From positions 124,001-188,000 of the forward strand of contig NZ_JBHRYB010000001.1 of NCBI RefSeq assembly GCF_042648445.1: a stretch of 64,000 bases of DNA, read 5' to 3'. Shown here piece after piece: positions 26,395-34,318 of this stretch. The notes beneath the pieces are model-generated. The model was given only the letters and a program-made list of their open reading frames with translations. It was not told the DNA's origin and did no database searches. The position numbers and the translations under genes were made by a program. The DNA comes from Bacterioplanoides pacificum. Its GTDB lineage: Bacteria > Pseudomonadota > Gammaproteobacteria > Pseudomonadales > Oceanobacteraceae. Every line of letters begins with the position of its first letter. The first letter of the stretch is position 1.

Positions 26395-26406
26395 GGAACG
26401 TTAGGA
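26395..26406 (+). promoter_or_regulatory. Two GGA motifs at the csrA ribosome site (possible CsrA autoregulation)
   Basis: ACAGGAACG and TTAGGAGAA place GGA triplets at 26395 and 26404. The second is the Shine-Dalgarno sequence of csrA. CsrA/RsmA proteins bind GGA and repress their own translation in other gammaproteobacteria. Confidence 0.4.
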
Positions 26407-26414
26407 GAACCCCT

Positions 26415-26612
26415 ATGTTAATTTTGACTCGTCGTGTCGGCGAAACACTGATGGTTGGTGATGACGTCACCGTGACTGTACTTGGCGTAAAAGGAAACCA
26501 GGTACGGATCGGTGTGAATGCACCTAAAGAAGTGGCTGTACACCGTGAAGAAATCTATCAGCGTATTCAGCGCGAAAAAGACGGTGACGGCGAAACAAAC
26601 GGCAATTATTGA
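26415..26612 (+). CDS. csrA: Carbon storage regulator CsrA/RsmA
   Basis: CsrA is a small dimeric RNA-binding protein that controls translation and stability of many mRNAs by binding GGA motifs. The 65 residues begin MLILTRRVGETLMVGDDVTV with the first-strand RNA-binding residues intact, and include VRIGVNAPKEVAVHREEIYQRI. The C-terminal acidic tail varies in the family. A TTAGGAG site precedes the ATG. The lysC-csrA-tRNA-Ser order is shared with pseudomonads. Confidence 0.98.
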   Translation: MLILTRRVGETLMVGDDVTVTVLGVKGNQVRIGVNAPKEVAVHREEIYQRIQREKDGDGETNGNY

Positions 26613-26664
26613 GTGCCGGTTTCAGAGAAATTAGCTAACGTATTAATTTCTTTGAAATTTTCCT

Positions 26665-26691
26665 TTGAATTTCTGAAGAACGTGGTATTAT
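26665..26691 (+). promoter_or_regulatory. Candidate promoter for tRNA-Ser
   Basis: TATTAT (26686-26691) lies 14 bases before the tRNA. TTGAAT (26665-26670) is upstream with a 15-base gap, or TTTGAA with 16. The discriminator between is GC-rich (GCGCGCC), as in stringently controlled genes. Confidence 0.5.
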
Positions 26692-26705
26692 GCGCGCCGT
26701 GACTT

Positions 26706-26795
26706 GGAGAGATGGCCGAGTGGCTGAAGGCGCGCCCCTGCTAAGGGCGTATAGGTTTACCCCTATCGAGGGTTCGAATCCCTCTCTCTCCGCCA
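26706..26795 (+). tRNA. tRNA-Ser (anticodon GCT)
   Basis: The 90-base sequence folds with acceptor GGAGAGA / TCTCTCC, a D arm, an anticodon loop CTGCTAA, a long variable arm, the TTCGAAT T-loop and an encoded CCA. The long variable arm and GCT anticodon identify serine. Confidence 0.97.
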
Positions 26796-26833
26796 CGTTC
26801 TTTCTGCTTGTTGCAGATGTGTATTAAAGATAG

Positions 26834-26861
26834 TTGACAACTCATGCTAACTACCTATAAT
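26834..26861 (+). promoter_or_regulatory. Strong sigma70 promoter for the tRNA-Arg genes
   Basis: Perfect TTGACA (26834-26839) and perfect TATAAT (26856-26861) with a 16-base spacer, followed by a GC-rich discriminator, lie directly before the first tRNA-Arg gene. Confidence 0.9.
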
Positions 26862-26877
26862 ACGCGCCCCACGATGC

Positions 26878-26954
26878 GCGCTCGTAGCTCAGCTGGATAG
26901 AGTACCTGGCTACGAACCAGGCGGTCGGAGGTTCGAATCCTCCCGAGCGCGCCA
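26878..26954 (+). tRNA. tRNA-Arg (anticodon ACG), copy 1
   Basis: A 77-base cloverleaf with acceptor GCGCTCG / CGAGCGC, anticodon loop CTACGAA, T-stem GGAGG / CCTCC and encoded CCA. The A of ACG is expected to be edited to inosine by TadA. Confidence 0.97.
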
Positions 26955-27015
26955 TTCTTTTTTGAATGATTCCAATCGTGATTTTACTCTGTTTTCAGAG
27001 AATGCCTTAAGAGAC

Positions 27016-27092
27016 GCGCTCGTAGCTCAGCTGGATAGAGTACCTGGCTACGAACCAGGCGGTCGAAGGTTCGAATCCTTCCGAGCGCGCCA
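27016..27092 (+). tRNA. tRNA-Arg (anticodon ACG), copy 2
   Basis: The copy is identical to the first tRNA-Arg except for one base pair of the T-stem (GAAGG / CCTTC instead of GGAGG / CCTCC). The change is compensated on both sides, so the fold is kept. Confidence 0.97.
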
Positions 27093-27156
27093 TTTAAGCA
27101 TCCTTTCTAAGAAATCTAATACTCTGATTTATCCCAGCTATTTAAATCTCTTCGCA

Positions 27157-27177
27157 TCAGCGACGAAGGTGAGAACC
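27157..27177 (+). repeat. Dispersed repeat, copy A
   Basis: TCAGCGACGAAGGTGAGAACC closely matches a second copy at 27328-27349. Within and just after it, GAAGGT and ACCTTC (27165-27180) form a perfect hairpin with a GAGA loop. Confidence 0.6.
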
Positions 27178-27243
27178 TTCTGGTTCGTATCGAGCGTAGC
27201 GACAAACGTCAGAGCCTGCGACGACGGCCCGAAGGGCATTGGT

Positions 27244-27262
27244 AATCCTCCCGAGCGCGCCA
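27244..27262 (+). pseudogene. tRNA-Arg 3-prime remnant
   Basis: AATCCTCCCGAGCGCGCCA repeats the last 19 bases of tRNA-Arg copy 1, including CCA, but no tRNA body precedes it. It resembles the tRNA-end duplication left by an integrated and lost element, or the end of a deleted third gene copy. Confidence 0.8.
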
Positions 27263-27327
27263 TTTCTTAAGCTTCATCCGAAGCAGTTTAAATACCTTAT
27301 TATTTTTCAGATATTAAAGCCATCGTC

Positions 27328-27349
27328 TCAGCGACGGAGGTAAGAAACC
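27328..27349 (+). repeat. Dispersed repeat, copy B
   Basis: TCAGCGACGGAGGTAAGAAACC matches copy A at 27157 with a few changes. Each copy lies about 65 bases after a tRNA-Arg 3-prime end, so the pair probably arose as part of a duplicated tRNA-plus-spacer unit. Confidence 0.55.
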
Positions 27350-27411
27350 CGTTTTCTCATACTTTTTGACTTCTCTGCTAGGCTTTAAGCAAACTTGCCG
27401 GAGAAAACTGT

Positions 27412-29334
27412 ATGTCCTGGTCGCACATCCCGCTGAAACGCAAATTATTACTGGCGATGGCGGGCGCCTTGCTGATTTCTATTACTTTGTCGACCATCAT
27501 GACGGGGATGTTGATAAAGAACAGTACGGTTAAGCGTATTTCAACGGCTGAAATTCCCGCCACTCTGACCGGAGTTGCTGCTCAGGTGGCGGTAGAAATT
27601 GAAACCCGGCTGGCGGTTGCCCGTACCATGGCGGGTAATGTATTTGTTAAGCGCTGGTTGCAGCAAGGTGAAAACAATACTCAGCAGGCTGATGTCACAG
27701 CTTACCTGCAACAACTGAAACAGGACGAACAGGCCATCACGGCCTTTCTGGTGTCTGGTGACAGTGGCAATTATTACACTGAAAACGGTCTGGCGCGGCG
27801 CCTCAACCCGACTAAGGATGATTGGTTTTACCAGTTTATTAACAGTGGTAAAAATTACAGCCTCGACCTGGATATTGATGACACCACCAAAGTACCGACG
27901 TTATTTATTAATTATCGTATTCAGGGGCAGCAGGCGATCACCGGTATTGGCCTGGAAATTCGTCAGTTGTCCGAATTTATCCGCAACTACCAGGTCGGTG
28001 AGCGTGGCCAGGTGTATCTGGTGGATGGACAGGGCGATATCAAAATTCACCCCGACAGTCAGTTATCCGGTAATGCCTCGCTGCGGGACCGGCCGCAGTT
28101 AAATGCCCGGCTGACCACTTTATTAGCGGATGGTAAACCACAGGTGTTACAGATTACCGAGCCTGTGCCCAGTCTGGTTGCAGCACAATACATCCCGGCC
28201 CTCGACTGGTACGTGGTGGTTGAATTGCCAACCGCTGAACTGTTTGCCGCGTTACAACAAATGACAACACTGGTGGTGGTGCTGAATCTGGTGCTGGTGG
28301 CGCTGTTTATTATGCTGGCGGTGTGGCTGGCGTCCTCCATTACCCGGCCGATCATCAACACGTCGGCCATGTTGCAGGCGATTGCAGATGGTGATGCCGA
28401 CTTAACCCGGCGACTGGAAATCAGCAGCGCTGATGAAGTGGGGCAGTTGTCGTCGGCGTTTAATCGCTTCAGCGAAAATATGCGTCAGCTGATTACTCAG
28501 CTGGCCGGTACCTCCGGTCAGGTGCATAACGCTGCCGGCGAGGTGTTATCGTCGGCCCGCAGTTCCCACGAAAATTCCCGCGATCAGGTCGACAGCATCA
28601 CCATGGTGGCTACCGCAATGACAGAAATGGGCGCCACGGTCAGAGAAATCGCCGGCAATGCCGAACAAACTGCCGGTGCCAGCCGCAGTGCGGTACAGGA
28701 AGCAAACGCCGGGCAGCAGGTGATGGAAGAAACCACCGCTGAAATGCAGCAATTAAACAACGAGTTGCAGGATATCGCCGCCGCGGTTGGTGAGCTGGCG
28801 GGGGATGTTGGCCAGATCAGTTCAGTACTGAGTGTGATCTCCGGGATTTCTGAACAAACCAACCTGCTGGCTCTGAACGCTGCGATTGAGGCCGCCCGCG
28901 CCGGAGAACAGGGGCGTGGCTTTGCGGTCGTAGCGGATGAGGTACGTAATCTGGCACAAAAATCACAGCAGGCCACGGAAGAAATTAATGCCATGATTGA
29001 ACGGCTGCAGAAGGCTTCGGCCACCGCCGTGGATGCGATGCAACATGGCAGCGAACGGTGTGAGGCGGTAGTCAATCGCTCAGCGGATGCGCTGGCGGCG
29101 CTGGATGGGGTGCGGCAGTCGATTCAGCTGATGACCGATATGGCGACCCAGGTGGCGACCGCAACGGAAGAACAATCGACCGTGGTCAGTGATCTGGATA
29201 AACACATCAGTCATATCAACAGCCTGGCGGAGCAGACCGTACAGGCGTCTGAAACAACCGCCACCGTATGCGAGGAACAGCTCGAATCGGCGTCGCAGGA
29301 CCTGACTCAGATCGTCGCCAATTTCCGTTATTAA
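27412..29334 (+). CDS. Methyl-accepting chemotaxis protein with a Cache sensor
   Basis: This transmembrane chemoreceptor would signal to CheA/CheW. In the 640 residues, membrane segment one is at about 13-34. A periplasmic double-Cache-like domain (about 36-280) carries the WFYQFINSGKNYSLDLDID block and the GRGQVYLVD-like second half. The second membrane segment is at about 285-308, and a HAMP domain follows to about 360. The cytoplasmic coiled coil has the highly conserved hairpin tip (EQTNLLALNAAIEAARAGE, about 480-500). No CheR-binding pentapeptide is seen at the C-terminus. The ligand is unknown. The gene is single, with a strong terminator after it. Confidence 0.95.
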   Translation: MSWSHIPLKRKLLLAMAGALLISITLSTIMTGMLIKNSTVKRISTAEIPATLTGVAAQVAVEIETRLAVARTMAGNVFVKRWLQQGENNTQQADVTAYLQQLKQDEQAITAFLVSGDSGNYYTENGLARRLNPTKDDWFYQFINSGKNYSLDLDIDDTTKVPTLFINYRIQGQQAITGIGLEIRQLSEFIRNYQVGERGQVYLVDGQGDIKIHPDSQLSGNASLRDRPQLNARLTTLLADGKPQVLQITEPVPSLVAAQYIPALDWYVVVELPTAELFAALQQMTTLVVVLNLVLVALFIMLAVWLASSITRPIINTSAMLQAIADGDADLTRRLEISSADEVGQLSSAFNRFSENMRQLITQLAGTSGQVHNAAGEVLSSARSSHENSRDQVDSITMVATAMTEMGATVREIAGNAEQTAGASRSAVQEANAGQQVMEETTAEMQQLNNELQDIAAAVGELAGDVGQISSVLSVISGISEQTNLLALNAAIEAARAGEQGRGFAVVADEVRNLAQKSQQATEEINAMIERLQKASATAVDAMQHGSERCEAVVNRSADALAALDGVRQSIQLMTDMATQVATATEEQSTVVSDLDKHISHINSLAEQTVQASETTATVCEEQLESASQDLTQIVANFRY

Positions 29335-29352
29335 CCACGGCTTAGCGGCAAT

Positions 29353-29389
29353 AAAAAAAGCTCTCCAGCCGGCGGCTGGAGAGCTTTTT
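29353..29389. terminator. Bidirectional terminator after the chemoreceptor
   Basis: AAAAAGCTCTCCAGCC pairs with GGCTGGAGAGCTTTTT around a three-base loop. A and T runs on either side allow it to serve both the chemoreceptor and the convergent vWA gene. Confidence 0.9.
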
Positions 29390-29398
29390 GCTGACTGC

Positions 29399-30064
29399 TT
29401 ATTGCAGTGCTAATAATTTCTCCATACGTTCCAGATCATTTAACACACGCCAGTCACCACCGCCATCTACGACCCGGTTTTGCCAGTTGGCGAGTCGTGA
29501 CAGGTAGTCTCGCGGGTCGATATTATCGCTGCGTAACTTAGTGACATTGAGAGCAACGACGTGAATGTTATCCAGGCTAATTGGAAAGTCTCTAATGTGA
29601 TCATCGGGTAAATCCTCTTCTAAATCAGAAAAAATAAATACGTATTTATTGCCGGCGCCGGTTTCGTTTAAATATTGTGTCGCCTGTAATACCCCACCGC
29701 TGATATCGGTATTGGCGCTGCCATGACTCAGACCCGCGGCAAACTGATCGATGGCCTGTTTAAATCGGCGTTTCTGGTCATTGGCAGCACTGGGGCGCAT
29801 GTCAAAAGTAGTTTTGGCAATAATGTCTTTTTCGCTGAAGCTGCCGCTGTCGATGCGGGCGACTGCCATAGAATCACCACTGTCGAGGTTCGCCAGCAGG
29901 TAATTAATAATCGCCTGGGCTTTATTCAGTTCGGCGGTGTAAGTGCCGGAGGTATCAATTAATAAATACACGGCATTATTTTCAGCTACCGGTTCGCCAC
30001 AGCCGGCCAGTGATAAGGTCACTGGCAAACTGACGGTCGCGATGAATTTCTGTAAGCGGTTCAT
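29399..30064 (-). CDS. Lipoprotein with von Willebrand factor A domain
   Basis: The 221 residues begin with a lipoprotein signal ending LSLAGC, so the protein is anchored to a membrane on the periplasmic side. A vWA domain follows directly: the metal-site motif is DTSGT (usual D-x-S-x-S), and further elements are VARIDSG, SANTDISGGV (the MIDAS Thr/Asp region) and KYVFIFSDLEED. vWA domains mediate metal-dependent protein contacts. It lies 14 bases after the membrane coiled-coil gene on the same strand, and the two are probably one operon, divergent from a two-component pair. Confidence 0.8.
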   Translation of the reverse strand: MNRLQKFIATVSLPVTLSLAGCGEPVAENNAVYLLIDTSGTYTAELNKAQAIINYLLANLDSGDSMAVARIDSGSFSEKDIIAKTTFDMRPSAANDQKRRFKQAIDQFAAGLSHGSANTDISGGVLQATQYLNETGAGNKYVFIFSDLEEDLPDDHIRDFPISLDNIHVVALNVTKLRSDNIDPRDYLSRLANWQNRVVDGGGDWRVLNDLERMEKLLALQ

Positions 30065-30078
30065 TATTCATTCCTCCG

Positions 30079-31536
30079 TCAGGCGGCCAGTGCGTTGTTG
30101 TCGTCAGTGTCGTGGTTCTGGATATTGCGGGGTTTAGGTGTACGTTTTGTCAGCGCCTTTTCCAGTGCCAGCGGTATCATGATGGCCAGGTCATACACAT
30201 GGGTCAGGGTTGTGAACAGGCTGGCGGCTAAGCGTCCGCTGCTGCGGCAGATAATGGCCAGCAGTTGTAATGCGCTGCTCAGCACTACCCCTAACACCGT
30301 GCGTAATGAATGGATAAAGGACTCCAGCGGAATGGCGATAAACGCCAGTGCAAAAGGCAGAATAAAGCCCATCACCATCTGACCAATCGATGGAATCCAG
30401 CGGAATTCCGCATGGCCGTCAATAACACCGCTGCTGGCGGCCGCCAGACTGAGCGACTGCTGCAGTGCTTCACGGTCAAGGGCCAATAAATCACGCATAT
30501 ACGCCAGTGATGCTTCGATCCCTGCCAGTACGGTGAGAATGGTCAGGCTGATGATCATCATGCGGCGGCGCATTTTATCGTCCATGCTGGCAATCACCGG
30601 GAACAGCCGGGTAATACGCATGGATTCCAGTAAAAACAGGCCCATGGCCACTTCGATCAGGATAATCACCAGCGCCGCGATGTCGGAGGTTTTCATGGCG
30701 CCGATATAACTGGTGCCGCCCACCATTTCTGACATTGGCATAGCAATTAACTGGAAGTTAATCAGGCCACCCAACAGTGCAATGGTTAATACCAGGCCGG
30801 AAATAAAAAACTGCGTCAGTGAACTGGAGGTCAGGCTGCGCAGCGTGCCGTCTTCGGCGCGGCGGATTTCTTCATATTGCTGCATCTGTTTATCCAGCTG
30901 ATGGCTGCGCTGATCCAGGCCGTCGATGGTGCTACCCACTTCAGCGACCTGATCGTTCAGGCGGCGCCACAGTGGCTGCATTTTACTGAGCTGTTGCTGT
31001 CGCTGAGCGACGCTGTGCTGGTACGCCTTCAGGGTTTCTTTGTGGGTTTCTTCCACCGCTTGCTGAATATTGGTCAGTACTTTAGCGACCGCCGGATCAC
31101 CATGGCTGGGTAATTCGGCAATGGTGCTGACCACCTCGCTCCAGGCCGGTGGTAACGGCGGATTATCGGCGGTTTGCTGGTAGTTACTCTCGATCTCGGC
31201 GATATGGCTGCTGATCTGGCGCTGCAGCCCCGGGTAACCTGCCAGATCGCGGGCGACCAGGGTCTGGATACGGCAGAACTCGCGTTCAATCCGGCGTTCG
31301 GCATCGTGACGGGCGGCGCTTAATAACACCTCGCGATTACGTTCGTTCAGCGCCCGCTGCCAGCGTTGCAGGGCACGGCTGCTGAGACGCAGCAGTTGCT
31401 GCAGACCGCTCCCCAGCGATAACAGAATCTGGTGCGCCGGCTGGCGGGCAAAATACATCAGGGTCATAACCAGCAGCAGCCAGACAGAAGCGGATAAAGC
31501 TGCGTGGTCAGACCAGAGAGTCAGAAGGTTGGTCAT
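30079..31536 (-). CDS. Coiled-coil multi-pass membrane protein, unknown function
   Basis: The ATG at 31536 has a GAGG site and gives 485 residues. There is one hydrophobic segment at about 13-29. A long Gln/Arg/Glu-rich helical region (about 55-245) looks like a coiled coil. Three or four further membrane segments follow at about 252-275, 297-316, 337-358 and 395-418, ending in a basic and Asn/Asp-rich tail. No known family is recognised and no catalytic motif is seen. It sits upstream of the vWA lipoprotein and divergent from the response regulator, so it may form the membrane part of a sensor or envelope complex with them. Confidence 0.7.
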   Translation of the reverse strand: MTNLLTLWSDHAALSASVWLLLVMTLMYFARQPAHQILLSLGSGLQQLLRLSSRALQRWQRALNERNREVLLSAARHDAERRIEREFCRIQTLVARDLAGYPGLQRQISSHIAEIESNYQQTADNPPLPPAWSEVVSTIAELPSHGDPAVAKVLTNIQQAVEETHKETLKAYQHSVAQRQQQLSKMQPLWRRLNDQVAEVGSTIDGLDQRSHQLDKQMQQYEEIRRAEDGTLRSLTSSSLTQFFISGLVLTIALLGGLINFQLIAMPMSEMVGGTSYIGAMKTSDIAALVIILIEVAMGLFLLESMRITRLFPVIASMDDKMRRRMMIISLTILTVLAGIEASLAYMRDLLALDREALQQSLSLAAASSGVIDGHAEFRWIPSIGQMVMGFILPFALAFIAIPLESFIHSLRTVLGVVLSSALQLLAIICRSSGRLAASLFTTLTHVYDLAIMIPLALEKALTKRTPKPRNIQNHDTDDNNALAA

Positions 31537-31746
31537 GGTCTTATCCTCGTTGCGGGGGCCCGTTGTGAGCCGATGAAACCAGTGTGTAAAACGCTGGTGA
31601 AAAATCGGTGAGAAGAATGTGATTTGTGTCGCTGCTGCTGTGTTGCCGGCTTCTGTTTCTGACGCTGGCTGGTATGCTGAAGGCCTGCCGCAGCGCTCAG
31701 TCGCGGCCAATCAGGACGTGACTGAAACAGGTAAAAGGATCGCAGC

Positions 31747-32565
31747 ATGATTAAAATTTTCTGGGTGGAGGATCAGCAACACTGGATCGATAAGTTCCGG
31801 CCAGTGCTGCAAAGTAATCACTTTGCGCCCGGTGAGCCGCCGCTGGCTGGCGCTGAACAAAACCGCTTAGAAGTGTTTAAACAGCTGGATGCGGCCCTGG
31901 CCCGCATCGCCCAGACCGACCACAGCGATGCCCCCCAGATTGCGCTGCTGGACGCCAGCCTGAATGGCGACGACGATGGTGGCTATACCATAGCCCGGGC
32001 GTTGTTAAAAAAATGGCCGGCATTACCGATCGTCTTTTTATCGGAACACTCCGGTACCGGGATTGAGCAGAAAGCGTTTGAAGAAGGTGTAAGCCGCGAT
32101 TTTATTGCAAAAAATCAGCGCAATATTGAAGCGGTACTGCTGTGGCGTATGAAAGCGTTGCTGAAAGATGTATTGGCTCCGGCAGCGCAATCACGGCAGC
32201 TGACCAGTGGTGACCTGAGTATCGATCTGATCAGCTGGGAAGTACGCTGGCGAGGTAATGTGCTGATGAATCCGGCCAATCCGAAACGGCCGCTGGCGCC
32301 GACACCGCGTAAAATTTTACGCTTTCTGGTTGAGGCTTCCCCGCGCCCGGTAACCACATTACAGATGGCTGAGTGGCTGGAAGCAGACCTGGAAAAATTT
32401 TCTTACGCCAATTACCGCCAGCATATTAAAACCCTGCGCAAATCACTGGCGCTGGCTCATGGTGATGAACAGGCTTTTATGGATTTGTGTCGTGCCGGTG
32501 ACGGTGTGGCGACATTTGGCGCCGATGGCGCTTATTTATGGAAAGCACCAGCGGAGCGTGTGTAA
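31747..32565 (+). CDS. Response regulator with receiver and winged-helix output domain
   Basis: The 272 residues have an N-terminal receiver domain. The acidic pair is in WVEDQQHW, the likely phospho-accepting Asp in IALLDASLNGDD, the switch Ser in VFLSEHSG and the conserved Lys in FIAKNQ. The receiver is longer than usual between the acidic pair and the Asp. The C-terminal half (about 155-265) resembles an OmpR/PhoB-type winged helix, with PTPRKILRFLVEASPRPVTT and SYANYRQHIKTLRKSLA. Its stop codon shares a base with the kinase start (TAATG), so the two are coupled. It is divergent from the membrane/vWA pair. Confidence 0.85.
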   Translation: MIKIFWVEDQQHWIDKFRPVLQSNHFAPGEPPLAGAEQNRLEVFKQLDAALARIAQTDHSDAPQIALLDASLNGDDDGGYTIARALLKKWPALPIVFLSEHSGTGIEQKAFEEGVSRDFIAKNQRNIEAVLLWRMKALLKDVLAPAAQSRQLTSGDLSIDLISWEVRWRGNVLMNPANPKRPLAPTPRKILRFLVEASPRPVTTLQMAEWLEADLEKFSYANYRQHIKTLRKSLALAHGDEQAFMDLCRAGDGVATFGADGAYLWKAPAERV

Positions 32566-34199
32566 TGAACAAGGGCAGGGAGGAAAAATTCCGGTTTTCC
32601 ATGCATTACCCCTGGCGCACCTTATGTGCGGCTGTGTTGCTGGGCAGCTATGCCTTGTTGTTATTGTCGCCTGCACTGCAACAGCGGCTGGCGCTGCCAG
32701 CTGGCTGGTGGCAGCCGGAATACCTGCAGGGCGCGTTTGTGGTGTTGCTGTTGGTTGCCTGGTTTGAGCTGGTCAGATTTCGTCAGCAGCAACAAAAACT
32801 GCGCTCCCTCGTTGAGCAGTTATGGCTGACTAAGCGTGAGTTGCAGCTGAAAGCACAAACGTCGGCCAGTCATACCGATAAACTGAAATTATTTATCAGT
32901 GATAAATTACTGGAATACATCGAATACGACGAAAAATTTCTGCATTTTAAAAGCATCGCGTCTGAGGTGCGTCATAACGGTGTTATTTCATTTGATAAAG
33001 TGCAGTCAGCGTTATTGTACGCCCGGGATCACAGTCTGCCGGATGAACAGGGCACACAGGCGACCTTGTACCTGGAAGCGCTGGTGGGGATGCGTTATTT
33101 ATGGGATCTGCTGGATTTATCCACCACCGATAATATGGCGTTGCATATTGGCGATCATATTGCGGCCTGTGAAGAACAGGTATTCGCCGCTGAGCTGCAG
33201 GGGATTAATGCTGAGGAATTACCACAGGCTCCGTTGTTTGATCCGCGCCAGGCATTGGTCGATAGCCTGACGTTACACCTCGGGCTGGAGGTGTTGCGAC
33301 GTGGCAATAAGGACAGCACTGAGGCGGCGGAACCACAAGCGCTGTGGCAGGCCGTGCTTGAGGATCATCCTGACGAACCTTTGTATTTGCAGGATAATAA
33401 CGGCCACTTCCGGGTTGATATTTTTCCGTGTGAGGTGTTGTTGGGCAATGCCAATCACTTTGTTTTATTACTGGAGAATCTGTTACGTAATGCGCAGTTT
33501 TTTGCCGGTAAACGTCAGTATAAAAGTCCGTTCCCCGGAGTCAGTGTCAGCCTGAAAGAACAGCAACATTATCTGGATCTGAGTATTTATAACCGTGGAC
33601 CGCATATCAGCCCGCAACAACAGGCGCAGATGTTTCAGCTGGGGTATTCCACCCGGCGGGTGAAAGAGCATAACGGCAAAGGGTTAGGGTTGTATTTTGT
33701 GCAGCAGATTGTGCAGGGGTTTGATGGTGTGGTGGTGCCGCATAATATCGACAATCAGGCCTGCCAATATCATTTGCGGCTGCAGCTGGCAGACGGAGAA
33801 ATACGCCATATCAGTCTGCATCAGCAGCTTGAGGACGGTTTGCCACTGATTCGCACGGATGACTGTGCAGCACAAAAACACTGGCAGCTGGTACTGGATA
33901 AAGCGCTGGTCAGCATTGAAGTCTCGCAGCCGGCGGCTGATTGCGTCAGCCGGCTGGAAGTGAATAACAGATTCAGAAGCTGGTTTGATCCACAACATCC
34001 GGGCCGGCCGCAGTGGCAAATCACCCTCAGTGGCCGTAAACAGGATAAATTAAGTTTTATTGCGCTGGATATCCGCGGTGTTGAATTTAATCTGCGTATG
34101 CCAACGCTGACGGGCCGGATGGACGGCATTCCGGCATTAGATGATGGCCCGGATGTGGATAAGCTGGGTGAGCATTTTCAGGCGCCGGATGATTTTTAA
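32565..34199 (+). CDS. Atypical sensor histidine kinase
   Basis: From ATG 32565 the product has 544 residues: two hydrophobic segments near the N-terminus (about 18-40 and 55-73) and a coiled coil. A helical region follows with the block SIASEVRHNGVISFDKV, which looks like a phosphotransfer H-box with Ser in the place of His. The ATPase domain is clear: the N-box LLENLLRNAQFF and the glycine box GKGLGLYFVQQI. The D-box reads IYNRGPHI rather than D-x-G-x-G. A C-terminal extension of about 130 residues has no recognised domain. The longer upstream frame lacks a ribosome site. It is coupled to the response regulator. Confidence 0.8.
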   Translation: MNKGREEKFRFSMHYPWRTLCAAVLLGSYALLLLSPALQQRLALPAGWWQPEYLQGAFVVLLLVAWFELVRFRQQQQKLRSLVEQLWLTKRELQLKAQTSASHTDKLKLFISDKLLEYIEYDEKFLHFKSIASEVRHNGVISFDKVQSALLYARDHSLPDEQGTQATLYLEALVGMRYLWDLLDLSTTDNMALHIGDHIAACEEQVFAAELQGINAEELPQAPLFDPRQALVDSLTLHLGLEVLRRGNKDSTEAAEPQALWQAVLEDHPDEPLYLQDNNGHFRVDIFPCEVLLGNANHFVLLLENLLRNAQFFAGKRQYKSPFPGVSVSLKEQQHYLDLSIYNRGPHISPQQQAQMFQLGYSTRRVKEHNGKGLGLYFVQQIVQGFDGVVVPHNIDNQACQYHLRLQLADGEIRHISLHQQLEDGLPLIRTDDCAAQKHWQLVLDKALVSIEVSQPAADCVSRLEVNNRFRSWFDPQHPGRPQWQITLSGRKQDKLSFIALDIRGVEFNLRMPTLTGRMDGIPALDDGPDVDKLGEHFQAPDDF

Positions 34200-34318
34200 G
34201 CAGTCGCTTTGTGGGTTGTAACGTTGTGGGTTGTAACGGCAGCAGCGCACGTATGATCAGTTAGTGATAAAATCCGGCGTAAGATTCAATCCCGAACCCT
34301 TTGCCGAACGGAGCTGAC

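Noticed and set aside
26962..27270. A 102-residue protein gene over the tRNA-Arg region
   Set aside because: The frame runs through tRNA-Arg copy 2 and the tRNA remnant, so it is not a real gene.
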